Source: Pseudomonas sp. CFBP 13711 (GTDB taxonomy: Bacteria > Pseudomonadota > Gammaproteobacteria > Pseudomonadales > Pseudomonadaceae). Taken from it: a stretch of DNA of 64,000 nucleotides. The number at the start of each line of letters is the position of its first letter. The stretch's first letter is position 1. This document shows positions 35,898 through 43,641 of this stretch, one piece after another. The notes beneath the pieces are model-generated. The model did no database searches. It was not told the origin of the DNA and was given only the letters and a program-made list of their open reading frames with translations. The DNA lies in NCBI RefSeq assembly GCF_014842265.1, contig NZ_JACYVI010000013.1:62001-126000 (forward strand). Reading direction: 5' to 3'. The translations under genes and the position numbers were made by a program.

Positions 35898-37202
35898 TTA
35901 TTGGTACGTGGAAGCCGGACGGTCGCTGTCCGGTGCCGGGGCGCGTTGCCCATGCTCAAGGTATTTGGGCACGTGCAGCTGGCCGACCACGAAGTCGTTG
36001 ACCGGGCGGCCCATCAAGGCATCGACGATGCGCGAACTGGCCTTGCCGTCGCCATAGGGGTTGGCCGCCTGGGACGCGCGTCGCCACAGCAGGTCATCGT
36101 CAAACAGCGCGTTGACGCCGCTGATGATCGAGTCCGGTGACGTCCCGACCAGCCGCACGGTGCCGGCGGCAACGGCTTCGGGCCGCTCGGTCACCTCGCG
36201 CATGACCAGTACCGGTTTGCCCAGGCTCGGCGCTTCTTCCTGCACGCCGCCGGAATCGGTAAGGATCACGTGGGCGCGCTGCATCAGGCGCACGAACGCC
36301 AGGTAATCCAGCGGTTCGATCAGGTGCACATTGGCCAGATCGCCCAGGTGCTCGGTCACCGGGCCCAGGACGTTAGGGTTTAAGTGCACCGGGTAAACGA
36401 TCTGGATATCGCTGCGCTTGGCCAGTTGACGCAAGGCTTTGCAGATGTCCAGGAAGCCGTCACCGAAGTTTTCCCGACGATGGCCGGTCACCAGCAGGAC
36501 TCTGCGGTCGCCCCGCAGGAACGAGAATTGCTGATCCAGCCGGGTACGCAGTTCAGCGTTTTCCTCAATGCGTCGAGCGGTCAACTGCAGGGCATCGATG
36601 ACCGTGTTGCCGGTCACGAAGGAACGCCCTTGCAAGCGCTCGCTCAGCAGATTGCGGCGCGACTCATCGGTCGGGGCGAACAGCAGGTCGGCACTCAAAT
36701 CGATGCAGCGGCGGTTCATTTCTTCAGGCCACGGGCTGTAGATGTCACCGGTGCGAAGGCCGGCTTCGACATGACCCACAGGGATGCGGCGATGGAAGGC
36801 ACACATCGACGCCACCATGGCGGACGTGGTGTCGCCATGCACCAGCACACGGTCGGGCCGGGTGATTTCCAGCACCGGATCAATCGCTCCGTACAGCGCG
36901 GCGGTCAGCGAGTTGAGGGTCTGGTGCGGCGTCATCACATCCAGCGTGAAATCGGCTTTCAGATCGAACAGCTCCAGCACCTGCTTGAGCATGCTCTGGT
37001 GTTGGCCGGTGATGCAGATCTGCGAGTGAATACCCGGCTCTGCAGCCAGCGCTTTCACCAGCGGCGCCATCTTGATGGCTTCCGGACGTGTACCGAAAAT
37101 CGACAGGATCTTAATCCCGGAATGACTACGAGCGATGATGCCCTCCTCACACGGCTTGTCCGCGCCTTCTCGATGCTCCAGGCGTGATCGCCTCTTGAGC
37201 AA
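35898..37202 (-). CDS. wecB: UDP-N-acetylglucosamine 2-epimerase (non-hydrolysing)
   Basis: The enzyme makes UDP-ManNAc from UDP-GlcNAc in the cytosol. Strong motifs: SIFGTRPEAIKMAPL, LVHGDTTSAMVASM, GHVEAGLRTGDIYSPWPEE, VTGHRRENFG, YPVHLNPNV, DSGGVQEEAPSLGKPVLVMR. As first gene of the operon it supplies the donor for the NfrB synthase, so the polymer probably contains ManNAc, as proposed for the E. coli Nfr glycan. The start is unclear: the longest frame begins with TTG at 37202 (434 residues), with no good ribosome site. A near-perfect GAGGAGG lies at about 37140-37146, but the next in-frame codons are ATC ATC, not ATG. Family members begin about ten residues after that point. Confidence 0.93.
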   Translation of the reverse strand: MLKRRSRLEHREGADKPCEEGIIARSHSGIKILSIFGTRPEAIKMAPLVKALAAEPGIHSQICITGQHQSMLKQVLELFDLKADFTLDVMTPHQTLNSLTAALYGAIDPVLEITRPDRVLVHGDTTSAMVASMCAFHRRIPVGHVEAGLRTGDIYSPWPEEMNRRCIDLSADLLFAPTDESRRNLLSERLQGRSFVTGNTVIDALQLTARRIEENAELRTRLDQQFSFLRGDRRVLLVTGHRRENFGDGFLDICKALRQLAKRSDIQIVYPVHLNPNVLGPVTEHLGDLANVHLIEPLDYLAFVRLMQRAHVILTDSGGVQEEAPSLGKPVLVMREVTERPEAVAAGTVRLVGTSPDSIISGVNALFDDDLLWRRASQAANPYGDGKASSRIVDALMGRPVNDFVVGQLHVPKYLEHGQRAPAPDSDRPASTYQ

Positions 37203-37990
37203 ACAGAGATATTGAGTTTATGGGGCCGGGGACTTAATCAGAATGGAGGCTTGATATTTCACTTCGTGTGAGATGGCGCATTGCCTTGCTTCCCGGAGCA
37301 GGCCGGATTATTAACATTAATATCGATGACTGCAAAGGCAGATATGCAAAATGAATGTTTAATTCGCCAGTGTGAAACTTTCGAAGTAATGGACAGTCAC
37401 TTAGGGGTTTTGTTTTAGTTAAGAAGGGTAACTTACGAAGCAACTAAACAGGCGTTTGCGCCAGTGTTTCCGGGGAAACGAGCATTAACACGCGCCGCTC
37501 GTCTGCAAAATTGGATCTTTTCTTATATACCGTTGTCGCGACGAAAGCTATACCAGGGTTTGCATAGAGACAGTTAATCCAATGCACTTTCAATAGTCAC
37601 CCTAATGGCGCCTGTATATTGTCGAAACCGATAGCGAGAGTGTCTGACAATACATGTCGAGTTGCAAGCCCGTTATGTATCGGAAAGGAAATAGTTGAGG
37701 TCGCCGCGCGGTGGCTTTCATGCAGCGCAAGGCATCTTCGCTGTACTTACCTGTTCAGCGTGATGCCTTCGGGGGGGGAAAATTCGCTTCGAATGGTCAG
37801 GGTCAGGGTCGGTGTGCATTAAACCGTGCCTCGCCTCGATCTCGCGCGACCTTGTCGCCCGCCAACAGGCCACCCTGAAAGCCCACGTCGGGCGCAAAGG
37901 GGAAGGAAACATCCACAGCCGACGCGCGCCAACCTGACTGCCGCTCCTGCCAGGCATGCCTCCCAGAAAGAAGCATGCGGCAAGAATCGT
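37203..37990. other. Long AT-rich leader/promoter region of the polysaccharide operon
   Basis: 788 bases without a convincing gene. The part nearest wecB (37203-37620) is AT-rich, as expected for a regulated promoter region of an exopolysaccharide operon. I could not identify a specific operator. A run of eight G lies at 37771-37778. Short frames in this region have no ribosome site or family. Confidence 0.5.
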
Positions 37991-38788
37991 TTAGAGCGTG
38001 CCCGCTACGGTGCGCACCTCTTCTGGTGCAGCTTTGGTTTCTGACAAGGCGCCGGCATAGGCGCCAGCCGCCATGGCTACCGGATTGCCGCCCCCGCCGA
38101 TCAGGCCTTTGGCCCCACCTTCGGCGATATGCAAACCGCCTTCGACACCGCCTTTGAGTATCCCGCCAACACTGCCATCAGACTCACCGATGCCTGTCGC
38201 CACGCCACTCAAACCGGGGACCATCCACATTGCCTTGCCCACTTCGCCAGCGGCGGAAGCCAGGCCGTTCTTGTCAGCACCTTTCTCGTCCACATGGGCA
38301 TCCCTGGTCTGACTCCGGGCAGAATCGCCGGCGGAATGCGCACTCGCCCCGCCGCCGAACGGCTGCAGCAGAGCCCCGATTAACTTATCAAGCAGCTCCA
38401 TCAAGGGAGAAGACGGCTTCGACGCCTCACCGCTGTTGCTCAACCCCTGACTTTGCTCAGCCAGCGACTTGTTTTGCATAACGGCCGGCCCGCCATTCCC
38501 GGCAGGGCTGCCATAGTTGACCGCGCCCGTGGCGGACTGCGTGGCGTACTGCGAATTCTGTGTGCTCTGATCAGCCCGATAAATCGCCGAGCCGCCGCTG
38601 GCCAGAGCCCCGGTGCCTTGAGCCACGTTGCTGAAGTTGCCGGTGGCTCGGCTGCCGCCATTGCCGGAATCAGTGGGGGTGTTCGACGGCTTTGCAGCGT
38701 CAGGGGTTGGTTTGCCGTCGGGCCTGGAGGCATGGGGGGTGATATCAGGTGTCTTGGGCGGCGAGGCGCCGAGTCCGGGTAATTTCAC
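37991..38788 (-). CDS. Glycine/serine-rich, cysteine-free harpin-like protein
   Basis: 265 residues from the GTG at 38788, which has GGAG at normal spacing; the longer frame adds 21 residues. No cysteine, no signal peptide, rich in Gly, Ala, Ser. The N-terminal 130 residues are low complexity with many Pro, Thr, Asn, Gln. An amphipathic helix (SPLMELLDKLIGALLQPFGG) near residue 130 is followed by Gly-rich stretches (KGLIGGGGNPVAMAAGAYAG). This composition is that of harpins and other proteins secreted by type III systems. No secretion genes are in the window, so secretion is inference. It could also be a glycine-rich structural protein. Confidence 0.7.
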   Translation of the reverse strand: MKLPGLGASPPKTPDITPHASRPDGKPTPDAAKPSNTPTDSGNGGSRATGNFSNVAQGTGALASGGSAIYRADQSTQNSQYATQSATGAVNYGSPAGNGGPAVMQNKSLAEQSQGLSNSGEASKPSSPLMELLDKLIGALLQPFGGGASAHSAGDSARSQTRDAHVDEKGADKNGLASAAGEVGKAMWMVPGLSGVATGIGESDGSVGGILKGGVEGGLHIAEGGAKGLIGGGGNPVAMAAGAYAGALSETKAAPEEVRTVAGTL

Positions 38789-39157
38789 GTTTTTTCTCCA
38801 AACTGAAAGGTCGGTTGGCAGTGCCCCAAGCCCACTCATGACCGCTTGCACAGGTGCAGGCGTGCTGGATGTTGTAACGGGGCGATCGCTGTGAGGTTCG
38901 CGTGGTGAGTGGGTAGCCCTTGTGTGGCGCGGGAGGGCAGATCGGTTCCGCGTAAAGAAATGGGGCCGAAGGATGCTTATCTTTGCGGTGCATGCGGATA
39001 CATCCGCAAACGAATGTTCTTCCCGTCGCGCGCTTCCGCGAGAGCGCTACTGCAAACGATGACCGAAAGAGAACGGCCATAAGCGTTCAACAAAATGCCC
39101 CTTGACCCATGCACCATCGCCATAGACGATTTCCCATCTCAAGACGAGGACTAAGAC
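38789..39157. other. Divergent intergenic region with one palindrome
   Basis: 369 bases between the harpin-like gene and the GST gene, which face away from each other. It holds a near-perfect palindrome TGCGGAT-AC-ATCCGCA at 38993-39008 that could be an operator. No gene is seen. Confidence 0.45.
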
Positions 39158-39781
39158 ATGGTGCGGATTCTGGGCAGAGCGACTTCGATCAACGTGCGAA
39201 AGGTTTTGTGGGCCTGTACAGAGATCAACATCCCTTTCGAGCGTGAAGACTGGGGCGCAGGTTTCAAACCCACCAGCTCGCCCGAATTCCTTGCATTGAA
39301 TCCCAATGCCATGGTCCCGGTCATCCAGGATGATGGTTTCACTTTGTGGGAATCCAACGCCATCATTCGCTACCTTGCCACGCGCTATGAGGCGTGGGGG
39401 CTGTATCCCACCGAAGCGAGAATAAGGGCAAGAATCGACCAATGGACCGATTGGCAAGCCTCAGACCTCAACCGGTCCTGGAGCTACGCATTCATGTCGT
39501 TAGTCAGGTATTCGCCTGCCCATCAAGATCCTGCCGCGCTTGCCGCCGGGTGCGCGGATTGGGCCCGGCACATGCAAATACTGGAGCGCCAGTTGGCTTC
39601 GACGGGCGCATATGTCGCCGGTGACAGGTTTTCGCTGGCTGACATACCGATTGCTCTCTCGGTCAATCGATGGTTTGAAACCCCGATGGAACATCCTGAA
39701 TTGCCAGCGGTGAGGGATTATTATGAGAGGCTCAACGAGCGCGTCGGCTTTCGTTTGCATGGCAGAAATGGGGAGCCCTAG
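39158..39781 (+). CDS. Glutathione S-transferase family protein
   Basis: 207 residues. The N-terminal thioredoxin-like domain starts MVRILGRATSINVRKVLW and has the glutathione-binding NPNAMVPVIQDDGFTLWESN (residues about 48-67, with the usual Val-Pro and Glu-Ser). The helical C-terminal domain has the N-capping-box-like LADIPIALSVNRWF. It conjugates or reduces electrophiles with glutathione in the cytosol. GAGGA lies upstream of the ATG. Single gene, convergent with the MFS gene after a strong hairpin. Confidence 0.92.
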   Translation: MVRILGRATSINVRKVLWACTEINIPFEREDWGAGFKPTSSPEFLALNPNAMVPVIQDDGFTLWESNAIIRYLATRYEAWGLYPTEARIRARIDQWTDWQASDLNRSWSYAFMSLVRYSPAHQDPAALAAGCADWARHMQILERQLASTGAYVAGDRFSLADIPIALSVNRWFETPMEHPELPAVRDYYERLNERVGFRLHGRNGEP

Positions 39782-39843
39782 GGTCGATATTAAAAGGGGT
39801 ACCCGTAAGGAGCGCCTGTTGCAGCTTTCGGCCCAGAGTGTGT

Positions 39844-39873
39844 AAAAAAGTACTGTCGGCGCATAGCGCCGAC
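39844..39873 (-). terminator. Intrinsic terminator of the MFS gene (leftward)
   Basis: Read leftwards: GTCGGCGC-TAT-GCGCCGAC, an eight-base GC-rich stem with a three-base loop (39855-39873), then five bases and a run of six T (39844-39849). The stem may also end the convergent GST transcript. Confidence 0.7.
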
Positions 39874-39997
39874 GGTTGTTAGCTAAGTAGGTTCGCGGCA
39901 AGCCCTTCTGCGTATGCGTCTGCTCAACACGTCTTGCTTAATGATCAGCGTTTGCCTGGGAGCAAGAAGTCTAGTTCGTAGATACACCGCCCCGCGC

Positions 39998-41176
39998 TCA
40001 AGAACGAAACCTCGCCCCCGAAATTCCATGCAGCAAAACCCCAGAAGCCACAAACGCCAACGAAGCGACCACCACATTCGCAAAATACCCGGCGCTCAAG
40101 CCATACAGCCAGGCGCTCAACAACCCACCCAGCGTGCCCCCCGTTTGATACACCGCATTGAGCGATGAATTAAGACTTCCTCTTCGCGACGCTTCAACCA
40201 GCCGCATGGCATCGCCCAATATCAGCGCCAGCATCAGGTCTCGTCCGAACGCGAAGGCCATGTAGGCCGCGCCTTGTGCAAACGGCGAGCCTTCGCCCCA
40301 TGGGATCACCTGAATCACCGCCGCGATCGCTACCGAGGCAACGGCGCACAAACGCAACGGATTGTTGAATCGGCTGGCAAGCCTCGCGGAAAGCATCGCG
40401 CCGAAGAGTCCGCCGACCTCGCCAATGAAGATGACCGAGCCGACGGTATCGACGCTAAATGATGAAAGCCCGTGTTGCACGAGCCAGCTCGGGTAAAGCC
40501 CCAGAAAGACGTACACGCCAATCGACCAGCAAAAGTACGCCGCCATCAACGGGCGGGTTCCGGGGCTGGCCGACAGCGACGTCAATCGCTCCTTGTACAT
40601 GGCCCGGCTAATTGTGGAGGAGGACAACGAGGCTGAAGGCGGTGCCTGGAAGGTGAGCGCCAGACCGGCAAGAGCGGCGCAGACAACCGCCAGGCCGATG
40701 ACCGTGACTTGCCACGACAGCAGCCCTCCCACAACGACGCCCATGGAGAGTGAGCACAGAAAGGCAATCGGCGCTGCGGTGGTGACATACCCGGCCGCTC
40801 TGGCGCGCTTGGCCTCGGGGACATAGTCCGCCAGGGCGGCAAAAATGGATGCGCCGATCATCGGCATGAACAGGCCTGTCGCCGCACGGCTCAGCACGAT
40901 CATCGAAGCACTGTGGGATGCGGCGGTGAGCAGCAGCGTGAGGCAGCAAGCCACGCCCCCCACGATGATGAACAGCTTCCTGCCGAGGCGATCAATCAGC
41001 GGGCCAAGCGCCAGGTTACTGATCAGCGCCACCACTGGAAAAGCAGCCAAAATCCACCCGGACTCGCTGGGAGAAAGGTGCAAATCACGCTGAATGAAAG
41101 GCAGCAGCGGAATCATCATCACTACGTTGAAGTTGATGATGAAAAACGCTATCCAGAGGATTCCGGTAACCAGCAC
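39998..41176 (-). CDS. MFS transporter
   Basis: 392 residues, about twelve membrane segments. The motif A of the major facilitator superfamily is visible in LALGPLIDRLGRKLF near residue 60, and the N-terminal IPLLPFIQRDLHLSPSESGW fits drug:proton or sugar-efflux members (DHA1 type). Direction and substrate cannot be told. The dehalogenase stop lies 46 bases upstream on the same strand, so the two genes may be co-transcribed. Confidence 0.88.
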   Translation of the reverse strand: MLVTGILWIAFFIINFNVVMMIPLLPFIQRDLHLSPSESGWILAAFPVVALISNLALGPLIDRLGRKLFIIVGGVACCLTLLLTAASHSASMIVLSRAATGLFMPMIGASIFAALADYVPEAKRARAAGYVTTAAPIAFLCSLSMGVVVGGLLSWQVTVIGLAVVCAALAGLALTFQAPPSASLSSSTISRAMYKERLTSLSASPGTRPLMAAYFCWSIGVYVFLGLYPSWLVQHGLSSFSVDTVGSVIFIGEVGGLFGAMLSARLASRFNNPLRLCAVASVAIAAVIQVIPWGEGSPFAQGAAYMAFAFGRDLMLALILGDAMRLVEASRRGSLNSSLNAVYQTGGTLGGLLSAWLYGLSAGYFANVVVASLAFVASGVLLHGISGARFRS

Positions 41177-41222
41177 GTGAGCCCCCCTTATAAGCGTGGT
41201 GTCCGACAGTCGAGCCGGCGTG

Positions 41223-41921
41223 TCAGGACGGCATCAGCAACTGCGGCAGTCCGGAAAGGTCCTTCAATACGGCGTCAGGTTTCCAGGCGGGATCGAGGGG
41301 TTCGCTCTCTCGATCAATCCAGACGCACCGGATCCCCAGTTCCTGGCAGACCTTCAAGTCACTGAACTGGCCCATGGCGACATGGATCGTCTCCTCTTTT
41401 GTAACACCCATCGTGGCGTAAGCGTGGCGGAAAAGCGCGTGATCAGGCTTGTAAGCCCTCGCCTGCCGGGCCGTGATAACGAAATCGATTGGCGTACCGA
41501 TTGCCGTAATGGTGTCGGCGATAAGCTCATCCGAGGTGTTGCTGATGACGGCAATCCGGTAATGCTGGCGCAGCCGGGCAAGGGCTTTGGGTACGTCAGG
41601 GTGGGGCTCGATCCGCCTGAGGGTCGCGAGCAATGTCCCCAGGTCTGCCGCCGTGGCGTCATGACCGGCTTCACGCAACGCCTGGTTCAGGCTCGCACCG
41701 AGTACCGTTTCGTACTCAAGGAAAGGCGATTGTTGCTGATGCTCCATCGCTATCTCACGCAGGCGAGCCGCGAAACTTGCGATGCTTTCCTTTGAGGCCG
41801 TAACCGTCAGATGCCGCTCAAGGATGGAGGCAGCCGCGCGCCGTACGGCGTCATGCCATTGAACAAGGGTGCCATAGCAGTCAAAAGTGATGACTTTGGT
41901 GCGGGAATCAAGCTCAAGCAT
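41223..41921 (-). CDS. Haloacid dehalogenase, type II (HAD superfamily)
   Basis: 232 residues, normal length for type II L-2-haloacid dehalogenases. Motif I FDCYGTLVQW has the nucleophilic Asp near residue 14, motif II is ISNTSDE, and the lysine-bearing motif III is RAYKPDHALF. The segment VAMGQFSDLKVCQELGIRCV completes the active site. It would release halide from 2-haloacids, or act on another phosphate or halide substrate. It lies upstream of the MFS gene and just after a serine-hydrolase remnant on the same strand. Confidence 0.88.
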   Translation of the reverse strand: MLELDSRTKVITFDCYGTLVQWHDAVRRAAASILERHLTVTASKESIASFAARLREIAMEHQQQSPFLEYETVLGASLNQALREAGHDATAADLGTLLATLRRIEPHPDVPKALARLRQHYRIAVISNTSDELIADTITAIGTPIDFVITARQARAYKPDHALFRHAYATMGVTKEETIHVAMGQFSDLKVCQELGIRCVWIDRESEPLDPAWKPDAVLKDLSGLPQLLMPS

Positions 41922-41962
41922 GGACGTGTTCTCCGAGGCTGCGCAGTGAGGTCGCGTGCTGA

Positions 41963-42217
41963 TCAGGAATGTACAGGTACGCGCTTAAACTCAGTGGCCA
42001 GCATGCTTGAAGAGTTCCGCGGGAATGCGCGTCTGATCGGTCGAGCGCAGTCGGTTTCTTCGAACCACCACGTGGTTGCGCTAAACCCAAGCACATTCCC
42101 GCCATGACCGATCACAGGAATGCTTGAAGGTGAGAATGTGCGGTCATTGTTCGGGTCTTTTTTTGAGTAGATTCCAACCGAAGAGGCCCCGCCACCGATG
42201 AGGTCGCCAAACCCCTT
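41963..42217 (-). pseudogene. 3' remnant of a serine hydrolase gene (class C beta-lactamase family)
   Basis: An open leftward frame of 84 codons with no start codon at its head: an in-frame stop lies at 42218-42220. The translation holds FSPSSIPVIGHGGNVLGFSA and then TTWWFEETD, matching the region around the third active-site box (HGG) near the C-terminus of serine hydrolases of the beta-lactamase family. The SxxK and YxN boxes are missing, so the 5' two-thirds of the gene are gone. An overlapping frame with a start (at 42221) ends after about 30 codons. It sits just upstream of the dehalogenase gene. Confidence 0.65.
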
Positions 42218-42293
42218 TCATCTTGCTGGACTTTGTCTACGCTGAAAAGCGATGGGGTCATGAGGACCTCGACGTTCGCTCAGGAGTATTACC

Positions 42294-42557
42294 ATGCACA
42301 AGCTCGTTTCGTCTGCGCTCATCACGGCGCTGATAACTGCGTCCGTTGTTCCTTTGGCCCTCGCCGAAGACGAAATGGCAAAGGGGATTCGTCACGACAA
42401 TCGTGAGCTGGACAAGGGCGTGGATCATGATGCCAAGGAAGCAGACAAAGGCGTCAAGCATGACGCCAACGAAGTGGATAAAGGCGTTAAACATGACGAC
42501 GATGAGCGTCATAAAGCGGATAAGCATCTGGATAAGGAAGCCAAGAAGCATCTCTAA
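42294..42557 (+). CDS. Small periplasmic protein with 11-residue repeats
   Basis: 87 residues. A signal peptide (ends near PLALA) is followed by five copies of an 11-residue unit of the form x-D-K-G-V-x-H-D-x-x-E: for example LDKGVDHDAKE, ADKGVKHDANE, VDKGVKHDDDE. The mature protein is very hydrophilic, rich in Asp, Lys, His and Glu, and has no cysteine. Eleven-residue repeats form amphipathic helices as in group 3 LEA proteins, and the periodic His-Asp pairs could bind metal. Role unknown; periplasmic stress or metal buffering is plausible. GGAG-type ribosome site (CAGGAGT) upstream. A second small periplasmic gene follows after 49 bases. Confidence 0.82.
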   Translation: MHKLVSSALITALITASVVPLALAEDEMAKGIRHDNRELDKGVDHDAKEADKGVKHDANEVDKGVKHDDDERHKADKHLDKEAKKHL

Positions 42558-42606
42558 GTGCGCTAATTTCTGTTTATTAATGGCTGTTATTTGAAAGGAG
42601 TGGTCG

Positions 42607-42846
42607 ATGCGTTTTCTTTCTTCATCTCTGCTTGCAGCACTTATCGTCACAGGACCTGCGTTTGCCAAGGATGATCACCACGAGTGCGAAGCGGCACTCG
42701 AAAAGCTGAAGGCAGCGACGGAGGCTGACTTCACCTCGTCAGGTCACCATGAGCATCAACAGGCCAAAGCAGCCCATGAATCGGGCGACTTCAAGAAATG
42801 CGCCGACCAGGCGAACAAGGCGTTGTCCCACATCAAGGAGAAGTAA
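42607..42846 (+). CDS. Small histidine-rich periplasmic protein
   Basis: 79 residues. The signal peptide ends near TGPAFA. The mature part has two cysteines (DDHHECEAAL and FKKCADQAN) and His clusters DDHHE and GHHEHQQ, so metal binding or a disulfide-linked helical hairpin is likely. AAAGGAG lies upstream of the ATG. Same direction as the 11-residue-repeat gene, so probably one transcript. Confidence 0.8.
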   Translation: MRFLSSSLLAALIVTGPAFAKDDHHECEAALEKLKAATEADFTSSGHHEHQQAKAAHESGDFKKCADQANKALSHIKEK

Positions 42847-42886
42847 CTGCGCGCTCAGCGGCTATGGGAGCGGCTCGTCTCAAGAA

Positions 42887-42922
42887 GGCCCCACCGGATG
42901 AATACGTTGATTTAGTGGGGCC
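42887..42922. terminator. Inverted repeat between convergent genes
   Basis: GGCCCCAC (42887-42894) pairs with GTGGGGCC (42915-42922), with a 20-base loop. It lies between two convergent genes and could serve as a bidirectional terminator, though no T-run follows. Confidence 0.35.
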
Positions 42923-43010
42923 GCCTTCAGCCGGGGGAGATCGATCTGGGCGAGGGGAATCACGGACTCGCACGGCGGGGGTGTTGGATCGCAACCCATG
43001 CGGCCATCGC

Positions 43011-43616
43011 CTACCCCCGCGCCAACAACCAGTCATCAATCATCCTCACCGCCCGCCCCACCTCAACCTGATCACTGCGAATATGCAGTTCCGGAAACAC
43101 CGGCGGTTCATACGCCGAATCCACGCCGGTAAAGCCCGGAATCCCCCCAGCCCGGGCCCTGCGGTACAACCCCTTCGGATCCCGCGCTTCAGCCACCGCC
43201 AGTGGCACGTCCACAAACACCTCCACAAACCGCGCACTGCCAACAATCGTGCGGGCCAACTTCCGAGCCGAGCGGGTCGGCGAAATCAACGCCACCATCA
43301 CCGTCAACCCCGCTTCGACCATCAACGCCGCGACTTCCGCCACCCGCCGCACATTTTCCTCACGATCCTCCGCAGAAAAACTCAAGTCGCGGCACAGACC
43401 GGTGCGCACGGAGTCGCCGTCCATAATGCAGGTCGTCAACCCGCGCGCCCGGAGCACCGGGTTGAGGCTGTCGACGATGGTGGATTTGCCCGCCGCCGAC
43501 AGGCCGGTCAACCAGATGACCCGGGGTCTGGCGACGCACGTGGCCGGAATGATCGGAGTGAACGGATACGGCACCAGATTGTGGTGCTGCGTCAGGCCAG
43601 GGGTATGGCTGATCAT
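43011..43616 (-). CDS. cysC: Adenylylsulfate (APS) kinase
   Basis: 201 residues. The P-loop LTGLSAAGKSTIVDSLN lies near residue 38, after an N-terminal extension of about 30 residues, and the later motif YRRARAGGIPGFTGVDSAYE is typical of APS kinases. The enzyme phosphorylates APS to PAPS, the sulfate donor for sulfotransferases. Standalone cysC genes are less usual in Pseudomonas, where the kinase for general metabolism is commonly fused in CysNC. Its place as the last gene of an operon that also encodes a sulfotransferase (46369-47106) suggests a dedicated supply of PAPS. Confidence 0.93.
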   Translation of the reverse strand: MISHTPGLTQHHNLVPYPFTPIIPATCVARPRVIWLTGLSAAGKSTIVDSLNPVLRARGLTTCIMDGDSVRTGLCRDLSFSAEDREENVRRVAEVAALMVEAGLTVMVALISPTRSARKLARTIVGSARFVEVFVDVPLAVAEARDPKGLYRRARAGGIPGFTGVDSAYEPPVFPELHIRSDQVEVGRAVRMIDDWLLARG

Positions 43617-43641
43617 GACAATGCTCCTCCTTGAGTCAGGG

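Noticed and set aside
42940..43010. tRNA-like stretch (reverse strand GTGCGAGTCCGTGATTCCCC)
   Set aside because: It recalls a T-arm, but the T-stem does not pair and no complete cloverleaf of normal length can be drawn.
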